From positions 1-20,433 of IMG/VR virus record IMGVR_UViG_3300050821_015285: a DNA stretch of 20,433 bases; one strand, written 5' to 3'. A program made the position numbers and the translations under genes. Positions 6,547 to 13,900 of this stretch are shown here, piece by piece; positions within the stretch are counted from its first letter, which is position 1; every line of letters begins with the position of its first letter. Under the pieces are notes generated by a model. It did no database searches, had not been told where the DNA came from, and saw only the letters and a list, made by a program, of their open reading frames with translations. Origin of the DNA: a virus.

Positions 6547-6920
6547 GCAGCCTCGATCGTCAGCACGAAGTCATCCACGACCGCGCCGTTCTCATCGCGA
6601 TACCAGAGGCTGAGCCCGTCGGGCTCGGTGACCGCAGACTCGGTTTCCCACAATCCGATGGCCCCATCGGCGCGCGTCTCGAGATGCGCGGGCACGCCCG
6701 GCGACGCCGGCACGGCGGAGAGTTGCCGGCCGGCGGTGACGAACAACGTCGAGAATTGCGTGGTGCTCCCAGGCATGAGCGTGAGCTCCAGCGTTTCCCA
6801 CTCCCCCGCCGGGCCCGCGCGCGTGTCGCCGTTCTGCCCGTAGACATACACCGGCCACTGCGGGCCGGTGCCGGGGTCGCAGCCGATGTAATGCCCGTTC
6901 AAGAGCAGATGAATTCTCAT
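6543..6920 (-). CDS. Possible beta-trefoil (fascin-like) carbohydrate-binding protein
   Basis: Encodes 125 residues; start ATGA-coupled to the upstream gene, and its stop overlaps the next start as ATGA. The sequence has three roughly similar stretches: HLLLNGHYIGCD...WETLELTL, LFVTAGRQLSAV and HLETRADGAIGLWETE. These resemble the HLxxxNGxYL...G.WETFxL repeats of fascin-like trefoils. It is directly coupled to the glycosidase-like gene, which would fit a small glycan-binding or adaptor protein. The fold assignment is visual and tentative. No signal peptide or membrane helix. Confidence 0.55.
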   Translation of the reverse strand: MRIHLLLNGHYIGCDPGTGPQWPVYVYGQNGDTRAGPAGEWETLELTLMPGSTTQFSTLFVTAGRQLSAVPASPGVPAHLETRADGAIGLWETESAVTEPDGLSLWYRDENGAVVDDFVLTIEAA

Positions 6921-7171
6921 ATCTCGGTCCAGACTCCTTCCGTGAGATGGCCGTGCCGCACAACGGGTCGGCCCTCGTTGTGGCCGGTAACCTTGATCGA
7001 GGGTTTGACCGTGATGGTCCCGTTCTCGTGTTCGGCCACCGTGTGCTGGCGCAGATCACCAATCCCACAGTGAGGAAAGTGCAACAGCCAGCGGTTCTCC
7101 ACGTGCCAGTAGCAGATCTTGGCCTCGTCCAGATCCGCGTAGCCCTCGATGCGTAAGGCGGCCTCAGCCAT
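6917..7171 (-). CDS. Small protein sharing a C-terminal motif with the DUF6527-like gene
   Basis: Encodes 84 residues. The ATG at 7171 shares one base with the lysozyme stop (TGATG). The middle reads LLHFPHCGIGDLRQHTV, then HENGTITVKPSI and VVRHGHLTEGVWTE. The tail TxxPSI...HGHLxxGVWT matches the protein at 4988-5314 (TLTPSI...HGHLQAGVWT), so the two may be diverged paralogues, but this one keeps few Cys and would need another metal site, or none. Similar short proteins occur next to phage lysis or tail genes. Function is unknown. Confidence 0.6.
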   Translation of the reverse strand: MAEAALRIEGYADLDEAKICYWHVENRWLLHFPHCGIGDLRQHTVAEHENGTITVKPSIKVTGHNEGRPVVRHGHLTEGVWTEI

Positions 7172-7599
7172 CAGCGGATACCGGTGATCAGTTGCGTCGC
7201 CATCTGGCGCGCGCGTGTCGCGTGGACCTGGCCCGCCCACTTCGAGTCAAGCAACGCGGCGCCGGCCGCCGCATAGTCGTCGCGTCGGAGCAGGTCGAGC
7301 ATCTGCACGAATCCGAGCTCGCCGGCGAGCCCGATGTTGAACTCGAGTTCGAGCAGCACGCCGAGGCGCACGTCGTCGAGGGCGTTGGTCCACGGCAGCG
7401 CGTGGGCGACCGCGACCACCGCGGCGTTGAGGTCGTTGTTGACGAGCAGCTCCGCTTCGCTGAGGCGAATGCCGTCGTCCGTCAGGTTGCGGCCCCACCC
7501 GATCGTGGTCTTGCCATCGGTATCGATGTACGGCCGCAGGCGCAACGCTTCGCGCATCTTCACTTGAGCGAGCACCGCCGCGAGGGCGGCCGGCGTCAG
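7171..7599 (-). CDS. Endolysin, T4-type lysozyme (GH24-like)
   Basis: Muramidase that cleaves the glycan backbone of peptidoglycan at the end of infection. From the proposed CTG start the product has 142 residues. The T4 lysozyme catalytic triad is recognisable as E17, D26 and T32 in REALRLRPYIDTDGKTTIGW, followed by GRNLTDDGI. The length suits the family, and there is no signal peptide, so it needs a holin. Start choice: CTG 7599 overlaps the previous TGA as CTGA, has AGGGG 7 bases upstream, and gives a family-like MTPAALAA N-terminus. The first conventional start is GTG 7575 (134 residues), which has no good ribosome site. Confidence 0.85.
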   Translation of the reverse strand: MTPAALAAVLAQVKMREALRLRPYIDTDGKTTIGWGRNLTDDGIRLSEAELLVNNDLNAAVVAVAHALPWTNALDDVRLGVLLELEFNIGLAGELGFVQMLDLLRRDDYAAAGAALLDSKWAGQVHATRARQMATQLITGIR

Positions 7600-7745
7600 C
7601 GTCGTGCCCCTTGCAGCACGCGCACGAGAAACACGATCACGATGACCACGAGCAGTAGGTGAATCAGACTCCCGCCGACACCGAGCCCGAGCCCGCCGCC
7701 CCAGCAGAGCAGCAACACGAGGATCACGATCAGCAACGGGTCCAT
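7596..7745 (-). CDS. 49-residue membrane protein resembling DUF3309
   Basis: The ATG at 7745 is preceded by AAAGGA 11 bases upstream. The product begins MDPLLIVILVLLL, has a Gly-rich centre (WGGGLGLGVGGS) and a second hydrophobic stretch VVIVIVFLV, and ends in a basic QGARR. The pattern of an apolar stretch, a Gly-rich linker and a second apolar stretch matches the very small DUF3309-type proteins found in many proteobacteria and some phages. Two short membrane helices are likely. It lies immediately before the lysozyme and overlaps its probable start, so a holin-like or lysis-regulating role is possible but unproven. Confidence 0.65.
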   Translation of the reverse strand: MDPLLIVILVLLLCWGGGLGLGVGGSLIHLLLVVIVIVFLVRVLQGARR

Positions 7746-7766
7746 GTCAGGTCAGGTCCTTTCAAC

Positions 7767-8597
7767 TCAGCGGGGCGGCCCCGTCGCCGTCGGCAAGGTG
7801 CTCGGCAACATCGCGCCTGGCACCGCTGGCACATACTGGATGACTTGCGGCGTCGCCGGCGCGGGCGCCGCAGAGTGCTGAAACGCATACAGGGCCAGGA
7901 CCAGGCCGACGGCCCCGACGAGATAGCCCCAGCCCTTCTCGAAGCCGGTCGTTTGGCCCGCGTTCGCGCTGAGCCGCGCCGTATTCGCGTGCACCTCGGC
8001 GATCAACGCCTGGCTCTGCGGATCGGTCGCCGCGTCCTTGCCTTCGATCCGGACCAGGCGATCCTTCACGTCCCCGATCTTGTCGTCGAAGGCCTTGGTC
8101 ATCGTTTGAATGAGGACGCTCAACTGATCGATCTGCTTGGTGGTCGCCAGCTCGCTTTTCGAGATCGCCGTGCTGCTCGACTTGTTCTGCTCCCCGACCG
8201 CTTCTTTCTGCGCCTGGAGCGCCGCGTCCACCGCGATCTTCACGGCACCCGCGGCTTGCTCGGTCCGGACGTCCCGTTCCGTAAACTGCGTCTGAATCGA
8301 GGAAAACTTCTCGTGGGTGACGACCGTGAGCGCGGCGATTTTCTCGTTGACCCATTCCGGCAACTTATCGGCATGCGCCTGCAGCAGCTGGATGGCGCGG
8401 TCGTTCCCGTCCATGCGCGTGGTCAGGATCTCGCGCAACGCGATCTGTGCGGCCACCGTCGCGTCGCGCAAGCTCGTGATCTCCCGGTTCAGCTGCTCCG
8501 TCGTCAGCTTGGTCGGATCAGGGACCGGGCGGACGTCGCCGCCGAACCGGCCCAGGTGCTCCACATCGGTCGACCGGCGGTTGTGCGGCTCGGTCAT
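7767..8597 (-). CDS. Coiled-coil protein with C-terminal membrane anchor
   Basis: Encodes 276 residues. A polar N-terminus is followed by long helices (35-185) with heptad-like spacing. They include KFSSIQTQFTERDVRTEQ, AVDAALQAQKEAVGEQN and KSELATTKQIDQ, stretches I recognise from an uncharacterised phage family often found close to lysis genes. A single transmembrane helix at 223-240 precedes a Pro/Ala-rich tail. A rod-like membrane-anchored protein could act in lysis timing, spanin-like bridging or tail-envelope contact; none is demonstrated. It starts after the longest gap in the train (78 bases), so it may have separate expression control. Confidence 0.65.
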   Translation of the reverse strand: MTEPHNRRSTDVEHLGRFGGDVRPVPDPTKLTTEQLNREITSLRDATVAAQIALREILTTRMDGNDRAIQLLQAHADKLPEWVNEKIAALTVVTHEKFSSIQTQFTERDVRTEQAAGAVKIAVDAALQAQKEAVGEQNKSSSTAISKSELATTKQIDQLSVLIQTMTKAFDDKIGDVKDRLVRIEGKDAATDPQSQALIAEVHANTARLSANAGQTTGFEKGWGYLVGAVGLVLALYAFQHSAAPAPATPQVIQYVPAVPGAMLPSTLPTATGPPR

Positions 8598-8656
8598 TAA
8601 AGTGCCAGTGAGTCGAGCATACCGACCACCGGCCCGCAGGTACAGGCCAATCGGCG

Positions 8657-8676
8657 ACCGTGCAAAAGGGCACAGT
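8657..8676 (-). terminator. Hairpin at the end of the jelly-roll-like gene (weak terminator or processing site)
   Basis: On the minus-strand transcript, ACTGTGC and GCACGGT pair (7 bp, one G-U) around a CCTTTT loop, beginning inside the stop codon at 8676. No U tract follows, so strong intrinsic termination is not expected. It lies in the only sizeable gap (8598-8675) in the operon. I saw no convincing promoter in that gap. Confidence 0.3.
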
Positions 8677-9449
8677 CAGGGCGCGACGGTGAGCGCGACG
8701 AATGTCGGCCCGCCGGCGCCAGCCGCCGGCTTGAAGCAGGCAGTCATGACGCCTTGAAGTTGCTGGCCGCCGTTGGGCGTCCACTGCGGATTGACACTGC
8801 CGGCCGCGCCTTCGATGACGTAGGCGGACCCTTCCCCGAAATTCAAGCCCGAGTTGGTCTGATAGATCTGGTTCGCGTTCATCCCGGTGTCGCCACTCCC
8901 GCCGCCGACGACATCGTTGGTGACCGAGAGACCCGCCGTGCCCGACGTGATGCCGGACACGCACAGATCACCGGCACTCGTCGTCGTGATCGCCGTGGCC
9001 GCCTGCACGGCCGTGGTCGAGTTGTTGGCATTCAAGCCGTTCTGGCCGTCGAGCGGCGACGTCGCCATCACGCCGCTGAACGCCCACACGATCACGCTCG
9101 GGTAACAACTGCTCCCGCCGATACACGATGCGGTGAACGTATGGCCGGTGCCGACGGTGGGACTCGCCACATAGGCGAACACGCCCGAGCTGCTCGCGCC
9201 CATGCCCTGCGCGGTGAGTCCGGCCCAGCTGTTCGACTTGCTATCCGCCAGCGTCGCGCCGACGCTGGTCAGATACGACATCTGCACCAGCAGAAAATTG
9301 GCGCCGGTCGTATCGACAGCGACTGACGTGATCGCCATGCCCGAACTGCTGCCGGCCGTCTGCGAGATGACCAGCACGATCGCTGGCAGCAGCGTCAACG
9401 GCCGAAGCGTCTGGAGCAGCGTCCTAAAAGTTCTGATTGCAGGCCGCAT
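8676..9449 (-). CDS. Exported jelly-roll-like beta protein
   Basis: Encodes 257 residues. ATG 9449 was chosen because it gives a basic N-terminus and a hydrophobic core (about 16-29, TLLPAIVLVIS) like a signal peptide; longer starts are Arg/Ser-rich shadow sequence. It overlaps the end of the upstream fibre gene by 26 bases. The mature part is beta-rich, with ADSKSNSW, GTGHTFTASC and YPSVIVWAFSG. This pattern recurs in uncharacterised phage and bacterial extracellular proteins and suggests a lectin-like sandwich. Cys residues (SCIGGSSC) could form a disulphide after export. A role in surface or glycan binding is inferred. Confidence 0.6.
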   Translation of the reverse strand: MRPAIRTFRTLLQTLRPLTLLPAIVLVISQTAGSSSGMAITSVAVDTTGANFLLVQMSYLTSVGATLADSKSNSWAGLTAQGMGASSSGVFAYVASPTVGTGHTFTASCIGGSSCYPSVIVWAFSGVMATSPLDGQNGLNANNSTTAVQAATAITTTSAGDLCVSGITSGTAGLSVTNDVVGGGSGDTGMNANQIYQTNSGLNFGEGSAYVIEGAAGSVNPQWTPNGGQQLQGVMTACFKPAAGAGGPTFVALTVAP

Positions 9450-10455
9450 AAAATTTGGTGACCGATGCCACATAGATGGCGGTGCAGACATCGACCTTGC
9501 TCGCGGTGACCGTGATCGTCGGCGCCGTCCCACCGGACCAGAGGAACGTCGCCGGCCACGTGACCGTGAAGCTGCCCGCGCCGGTCGCGAGTAGGAAGAC
9601 ATACCGGCCGCCATCAACCGGGTTCGTGACCGTCAGCGTGACGTTGCCCGTCAGCGTGAGGAAGTGTTCGTTGCCTTGGCTGAGGTCGAGCGTCTTCGTG
9701 GTCCCGCTGTTGCCATCGGCCACGAGCGGGCTGAAGTACTCGCCGGTGAACGTCGCGACCGCTGTCGCGTCGGCCGCCGAGCCGAAGCCGACGCGCGCGA
9801 ACTGCGGCGTGCCCGTCGTGCCGAGGCTGCTCATCGCGAGCGTGCCCGTCACATCGGCCGAGAGCGAGACAGCACCGAAGGTGGGCGCGCCTCCGGCATT
9901 CCCATGCAGGAGCGTGGTGGTGGTGCCGAGCGAGGCGAGCACCTTCGTGTCGGTGGTCCCGGCCCCGAGGACGATCTCGTTCGCCGTCAAGGCGCCCGCG
10001 CTCGCGGTCACCGTGCCGGAGCCGGCGACCGATTGGAACGTCGGGTCCGCCATGCTGCCGTTCGAGGTCAGCACCTGGCCGCTGGTCCCGAGGCCGCTCA
10101 CGACTCGCGTGTCGGTCGTGCCGGCGCCGAGCACCACCGCTCGAGCCGTCAGCGCGCCCGCGCTCGCGGTGACCGTGCCACCAGCCGCGCCGTAGGCGAC
10201 CCATCCGGTATTCGTCGCCGTGCCGCTCTCTTTGATGTAGAGCACCGTGCTCGCGCCGCCATCGGTGCGCAGGAACGTATCGCAGACGTTGCCGACGACC
10301 GCGCTGTTCGGCGACCCGGTGCCGGTCTGCATCACGCAGAGCGGCGTCGTCGGCGTGCCGAAGGTGAGGCGACTGAAGAACGCATCCTGGGCGTGCACGC
10401 GTGCAGGCACGAGCAGGAACAGCACAAGTAGAACGCGCCAGAGATTACGCGGCAT
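9424..10455 (-). CDS. Repeat-containing tail-fibre-like protein with signal peptide
   Basis: Encodes 343 residues from ATG 10455, which overlaps the preceding gene by 11 bases. Residues 1-23 are a clear signal peptide (hydrophobic core WRVLLVLFLLVPA, end VHAQ). The middle has two tandem 54-residue repeats, each starting GTVTASAGALTA and containing VLGAGTTDT, and then AVSLSADVTGTLA, phrases typical of phage tail fibres. The C-terminal part (about 245-343, including LTLTGNVTLTV and SFTVTWPATFLW) matches the small beta domain at the ends of many phage fibre proteins. A fibre with a Sec signal is unusual. Starting at the more upstream ATG (10509) would bury the signal and is less likely. Confidence 0.7.
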   Translation of the reverse strand: MPRNLWRVLLVLFLLVPARVHAQDAFFSRLTFGTPTTPLCVMQTGTGSPNSAVVGNVCDTFLRTDGGASTVLYIKESGTATNTGWVAYGAAGGTVTASAGALTARAVVLGAGTTDTRVVSGLGTSGQVLTSNGSMADPTFQSVAGSGTVTASAGALTANEIVLGAGTTDTKVLASLGTTTTLLHGNAGGAPTFGAVSLSADVTGTLAMSSLGTTGTPQFARVGFGSAADATAVATFTGEYFSPLVADGNSGTTKTLDLSQGNEHFLTLTGNVTLTVTNPVDGGRYVFLLATGAGSFTVTWPATFLWSGGTAPTITVTASKVDVCTAIYVASVTKFYAACNQNF

Positions 10456-10984
10456 AACACTCGATCCTTCCGGTCGCGAACACGTCCGCGGCTGCATTGC
10501 CGCCTTCAATCTGGAGCTCGTAGTGATGGGCCGCGGCGTTCAGCCCGATCGCAAACGTCTCTTCGTGCCACAGGAGATCGGCGGTGATCAGCACGCCGGT
10601 GCCGACGACCGCATTGCTATTGTCGATGTCGACCACGCGCACCTGGACGCTCGTCGTCGTGGCCGCCGTGCGCCGTTCGACGCGCGCGATGCAGGTCACG
10701 ACGGCCGCCGGATTGATGAGCGGGTGCTTCCACTCCGCGATCGTCACCCACGTGGCGCTCCGGATGCCGAGGCTCCGGCTGCCGCCCAGCTCGTGCGGGA
10801 TCATCTGCGGCATCCCGAGGCCGAAGCCATCGGTCTGCGTGGAGTCGGCGATCAACGCGCTTCCGTTCGCCGCCGCCGTCGTCAGCGGGTGCGAGTCGTT
10901 CAACGCATTGGCGGACCAATCCACGAGCGGATTGTTCGGCTTCGTCGTTCGCTGGCGATGGAGAAACTGCGCGAGAATGGACAT
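10445..10984 (-). CDS. Tail-tip associated protein of unknown function
   Basis: Encodes 179 residues, three bases after the hub gene. The N-terminal third is polar and irregular. From about residue 75 a beta-sandwich pattern appears (SATWVTIAEWK, AAVVTCIARVERR, SVQVRVVDID, HHYELQIEGG, GRIECYA). No signal peptide or membrane segment. Its place directly after the hub protein and before the fibres fits a small baseplate or fibre-attachment protein. I do not recognise a named family. Confidence 0.65.
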   Translation of the reverse strand: MSILAQFLHRQRTTKPNNPLVDWSANALNDSHPLTTAAANGSALIADSTQTDGFGLGMPQMIPHELGGSRSLGIRSATWVTIAEWKHPLINPAAVVTCIARVERRTAATTTSVQVRVVDIDNSNAVVGTGVLITADLLWHEETFAIGLNAAAHHYELQIEGGNAAADVFATGRIECYAA

Positions 10985-10987
10985 GGA

Positions 10988-13900
10988 TTAGCCCGTCAGT
11001 TGTTTCAGTAAATCGAAAAAGGTATAGCGCACCGACGACGCGATGACCGTCATACGCGGGTCCAGCACGTGTGCGCCGTCGATGTCGATCTCGTCAATGA
11101 CCACGTCTTGAATCACCAGGTCGGCGACGATCGCGGCCGGGTTCGATGTGTCCGCAATGTCGCAGATGGCGGGATCGCAGATCAGTGGGTCACAGATCCC
11201 CGGCACGAAGTCCACATGGACGACGGCGCCCATCCGCGTTTTGCGGTCACGCGTCGAGTAGGTGACCGTGATGATCGGATTCGCGAAGAGCGCGAGCTCG
11301 GCGTCGCACCGGGCCAGACACGTGGCGATCGTCGGGTAATCGCCATCCGGAATCCGGTACTCGCGAATCCCGTCGCCGAAGCCATCGTCTTCCACGAGAC
11401 TGAGCGCGACTTGCGCGGCCACGTCGTCCCGTTGCACCCAAACGTTGACGGCCGTCCCCGCCGGAATCAGCACGGTGAGTGGCGCCGACAGGGTGAGGTA
11501 CGGCAGGGACGGATCGTAGACGCCGGTGTACGCCATGAGCCGCGAACCCACCGCCAGCGCCGTGACCATGCCGCCCGCCGTCGCCGTGACGACGGCCACC
11601 GGAATCGTGAAGTGTGTCGCGTCCGTGACCGTGACCACGAAGGTCCCGGTAATCGGAAGGTTCCCGCTGATAGAGACCGACTGGCCGGTGGCGAGCCCAT
11701 GCACCGAGGCGGTCGTGACGACGGTCGGATTCCCAATCGAGCAACCGGTGATCGCCACACCGAGCGCGGGCGACGCGCCCACGAGCAACGTGCCGGTCGC
11801 GACCAGAAACGGCGTGATGTCGACCACGTGGAGGAAGAGGTCCCCGATATTGGCTTGGACTGCGAGCACCGACCCCGGGCCTTTCAGGAAGACGCGATTG
11901 CGAATCTGCGAATGGTCGACCGCCACCGTGGGCAGCGAATTCTGATCCAGGCGACTCTCGAACGTAATCGGGTCCGGCGGCGGATCGGTTTCGAGATACG
12001 GTCCGTCGACATGCACTCCCGGACTCGGCACGAAGAACGGCCAGAAGCGCCCACACAGTTTGTGCGTGAACGCGACCCCGTTATTCCGACTCGCGTGCAG
12101 CGTCGCTGGGGGACTGTTGCCATAGGCCGGATCGTTTGCCCACTGTTGATTGTGGAGCGAGGTCGTGGTGTTGTCGGGCACCACGAGGAAGAGTTGCGGA
12201 TTCAGCCAGTTCGGGACGCCGTGTGCCGGCCGCGGCTCGAACGAACAGATCCAGATCCGGCGAAAGGCGACGGGCACCTCGACCGGCAGGCCGATCGGCA
12301 CGTTGTCGAACTGAATCCGGTACTGACCGGTCAGGGTGATCGGCGGCGTCGGCGGCCCCGGCAGCGACTCGGCCCCGTTTGCATAGACGTTCGTGACGCA
12401 GAACGAGTAGTCGCCCGGGCCGAACTGCCAATCGAAATAGCCGACAAACGTGTTGTCGAGCACGCTGCCGCCGATCAGAAATCCGGGCGTCCCGTGAATT
12501 GGCCCCTGCGCGAGCGACGTGCCGACGATCTGCATGACAGCGAACGCCGCGAACGGGGCGACTGCCGCCGTCGCATAGAGCGTGGCCGTCTCGGTAACGG
12601 TCGGCGCCGTCGCCGGGCCCGGCACGTTGCGAAACGGCACGGGGAGGAACGTGTCAACGAGGCCGAGGCCTTGCCCGGGGACGCTGCCGCTCTCATCGGA
12701 GCCAGCGGGGAGGTCGTGGAGATACGAGGTGGTCGTGTTGTCGGGGATCTGGACCCACGGCGTGAAATAGAGATGGGTCGCGGCCGTGGGAGGAAACGAC
12801 GAGTTATCCGGCCAGAGAAACCCATCCTGCGAATTGCAATTGACCCCGGAGATCTCGCGCAGAACGGCCGGCGATCCCGCCGCATTGGCACTGCAGATTG
12901 GGACCGTAAACTGCACCTGCATCGCCCCGGACAACGCCACGATGTTCGACATCGCGGAGAATCCACCGGGAGCGACTTCACTGCCTCCGCCTGACCAGGT
13001 CCCGTCTGCGTACTGGCACCGGAGAAAGAACCCGTAGTACCCCGCGGGGAGAAACGATTGCGTGAACGGCGTCGCACTCTCGCTCACGATGAGCGGCGTG
13101 ATGGGCGACGGCGGCGCCGGCGCGAAGGTCTGCAGCGCCGGCGGCACACGGAAGAAATGCAGGTCGCGCTGGAGGTCGATCTCCCAGGTGGCGCTGCCGA
13201 GCAGGGTCGCGATCTGCGTCAGGCATTGATCGAACGGCAGCGACCCGTCGAAAGCGATCGTGATATTGGCGAGCCCCGTTTGCACATGCCCGGTGGAAAA
13301 ACTCGGCGCGAATTGCGCGATGAGATCCTGGATCACCTGCGTCGCGGAGACGTTGGTCCAGATGCCGAACGGGCGTCGACGATTCAAGAGCCACACCGAC
13401 CCGACGGCCGTGCAGTCCCACGACCAGCGCGAGCCTTCGGACGCCGGCCAGGGCGGGTCGAGCGTCGCGCCTTCGAACACCTGCGTCCACGATTGAATCG
13501 TCCCATCGAGCAGCGGATCGCGCACACCGAGACTGACGCGCTGGCCGCCACGCGGCGGCACCGCGCTCCGGATCGTCGCGGTGACTTGCGCCGCCGGTTG
13601 GTTGTGAATCGAGAGGACGGGCGCCATCCGCAGCTTGAGGTTACTGACCGGCGTCGTGCACTGCACGAGCAGCGAGATCGCATCGATCTGCAAGAGGCTG
13701 CCGGCGTTGCCGATAATGATCTGCCAGAGGCCGTTGACGGAGTTCGGGATCTGAAAGAGATCGGCACGTGTCCAGGGCACGCCGGTTTCCGGATTGACCA
13801 GCAGCGCGGCGGTCTTGAGCACCGTCCACTGCGGGAAGACAATCGGGTCCGGCGTCGCCGGCAACACGAGGGGCACGGGCGTATTGCCGCCGTTCGAAAA

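Noticed and set aside
7659-8600. Plus-strand open frame (313 codons) opposite the coiled-coil gene
   Set aside because: Arg/Leu/Asp-rich mirror of helical heptads on the real strand; no coupling with other plus-strand genes.
8598-8675. A promoter in the largest gap of the operon
   Set aside because: TTGCAC and TATGCT-like elements exist on the minus strand but with spacing far from 17 bases, so a sigma-70-type promoter is not supported.
11069-12994. Long plus-strand open frame (641 codons) opposite the hub gene
   Set aside because: Its product is extremely Arg/Asp/His-rich without hydrophobic core or motif, which is typical of the complementary frame of a GC-rich gene. The minus-strand hub protein explains the region.
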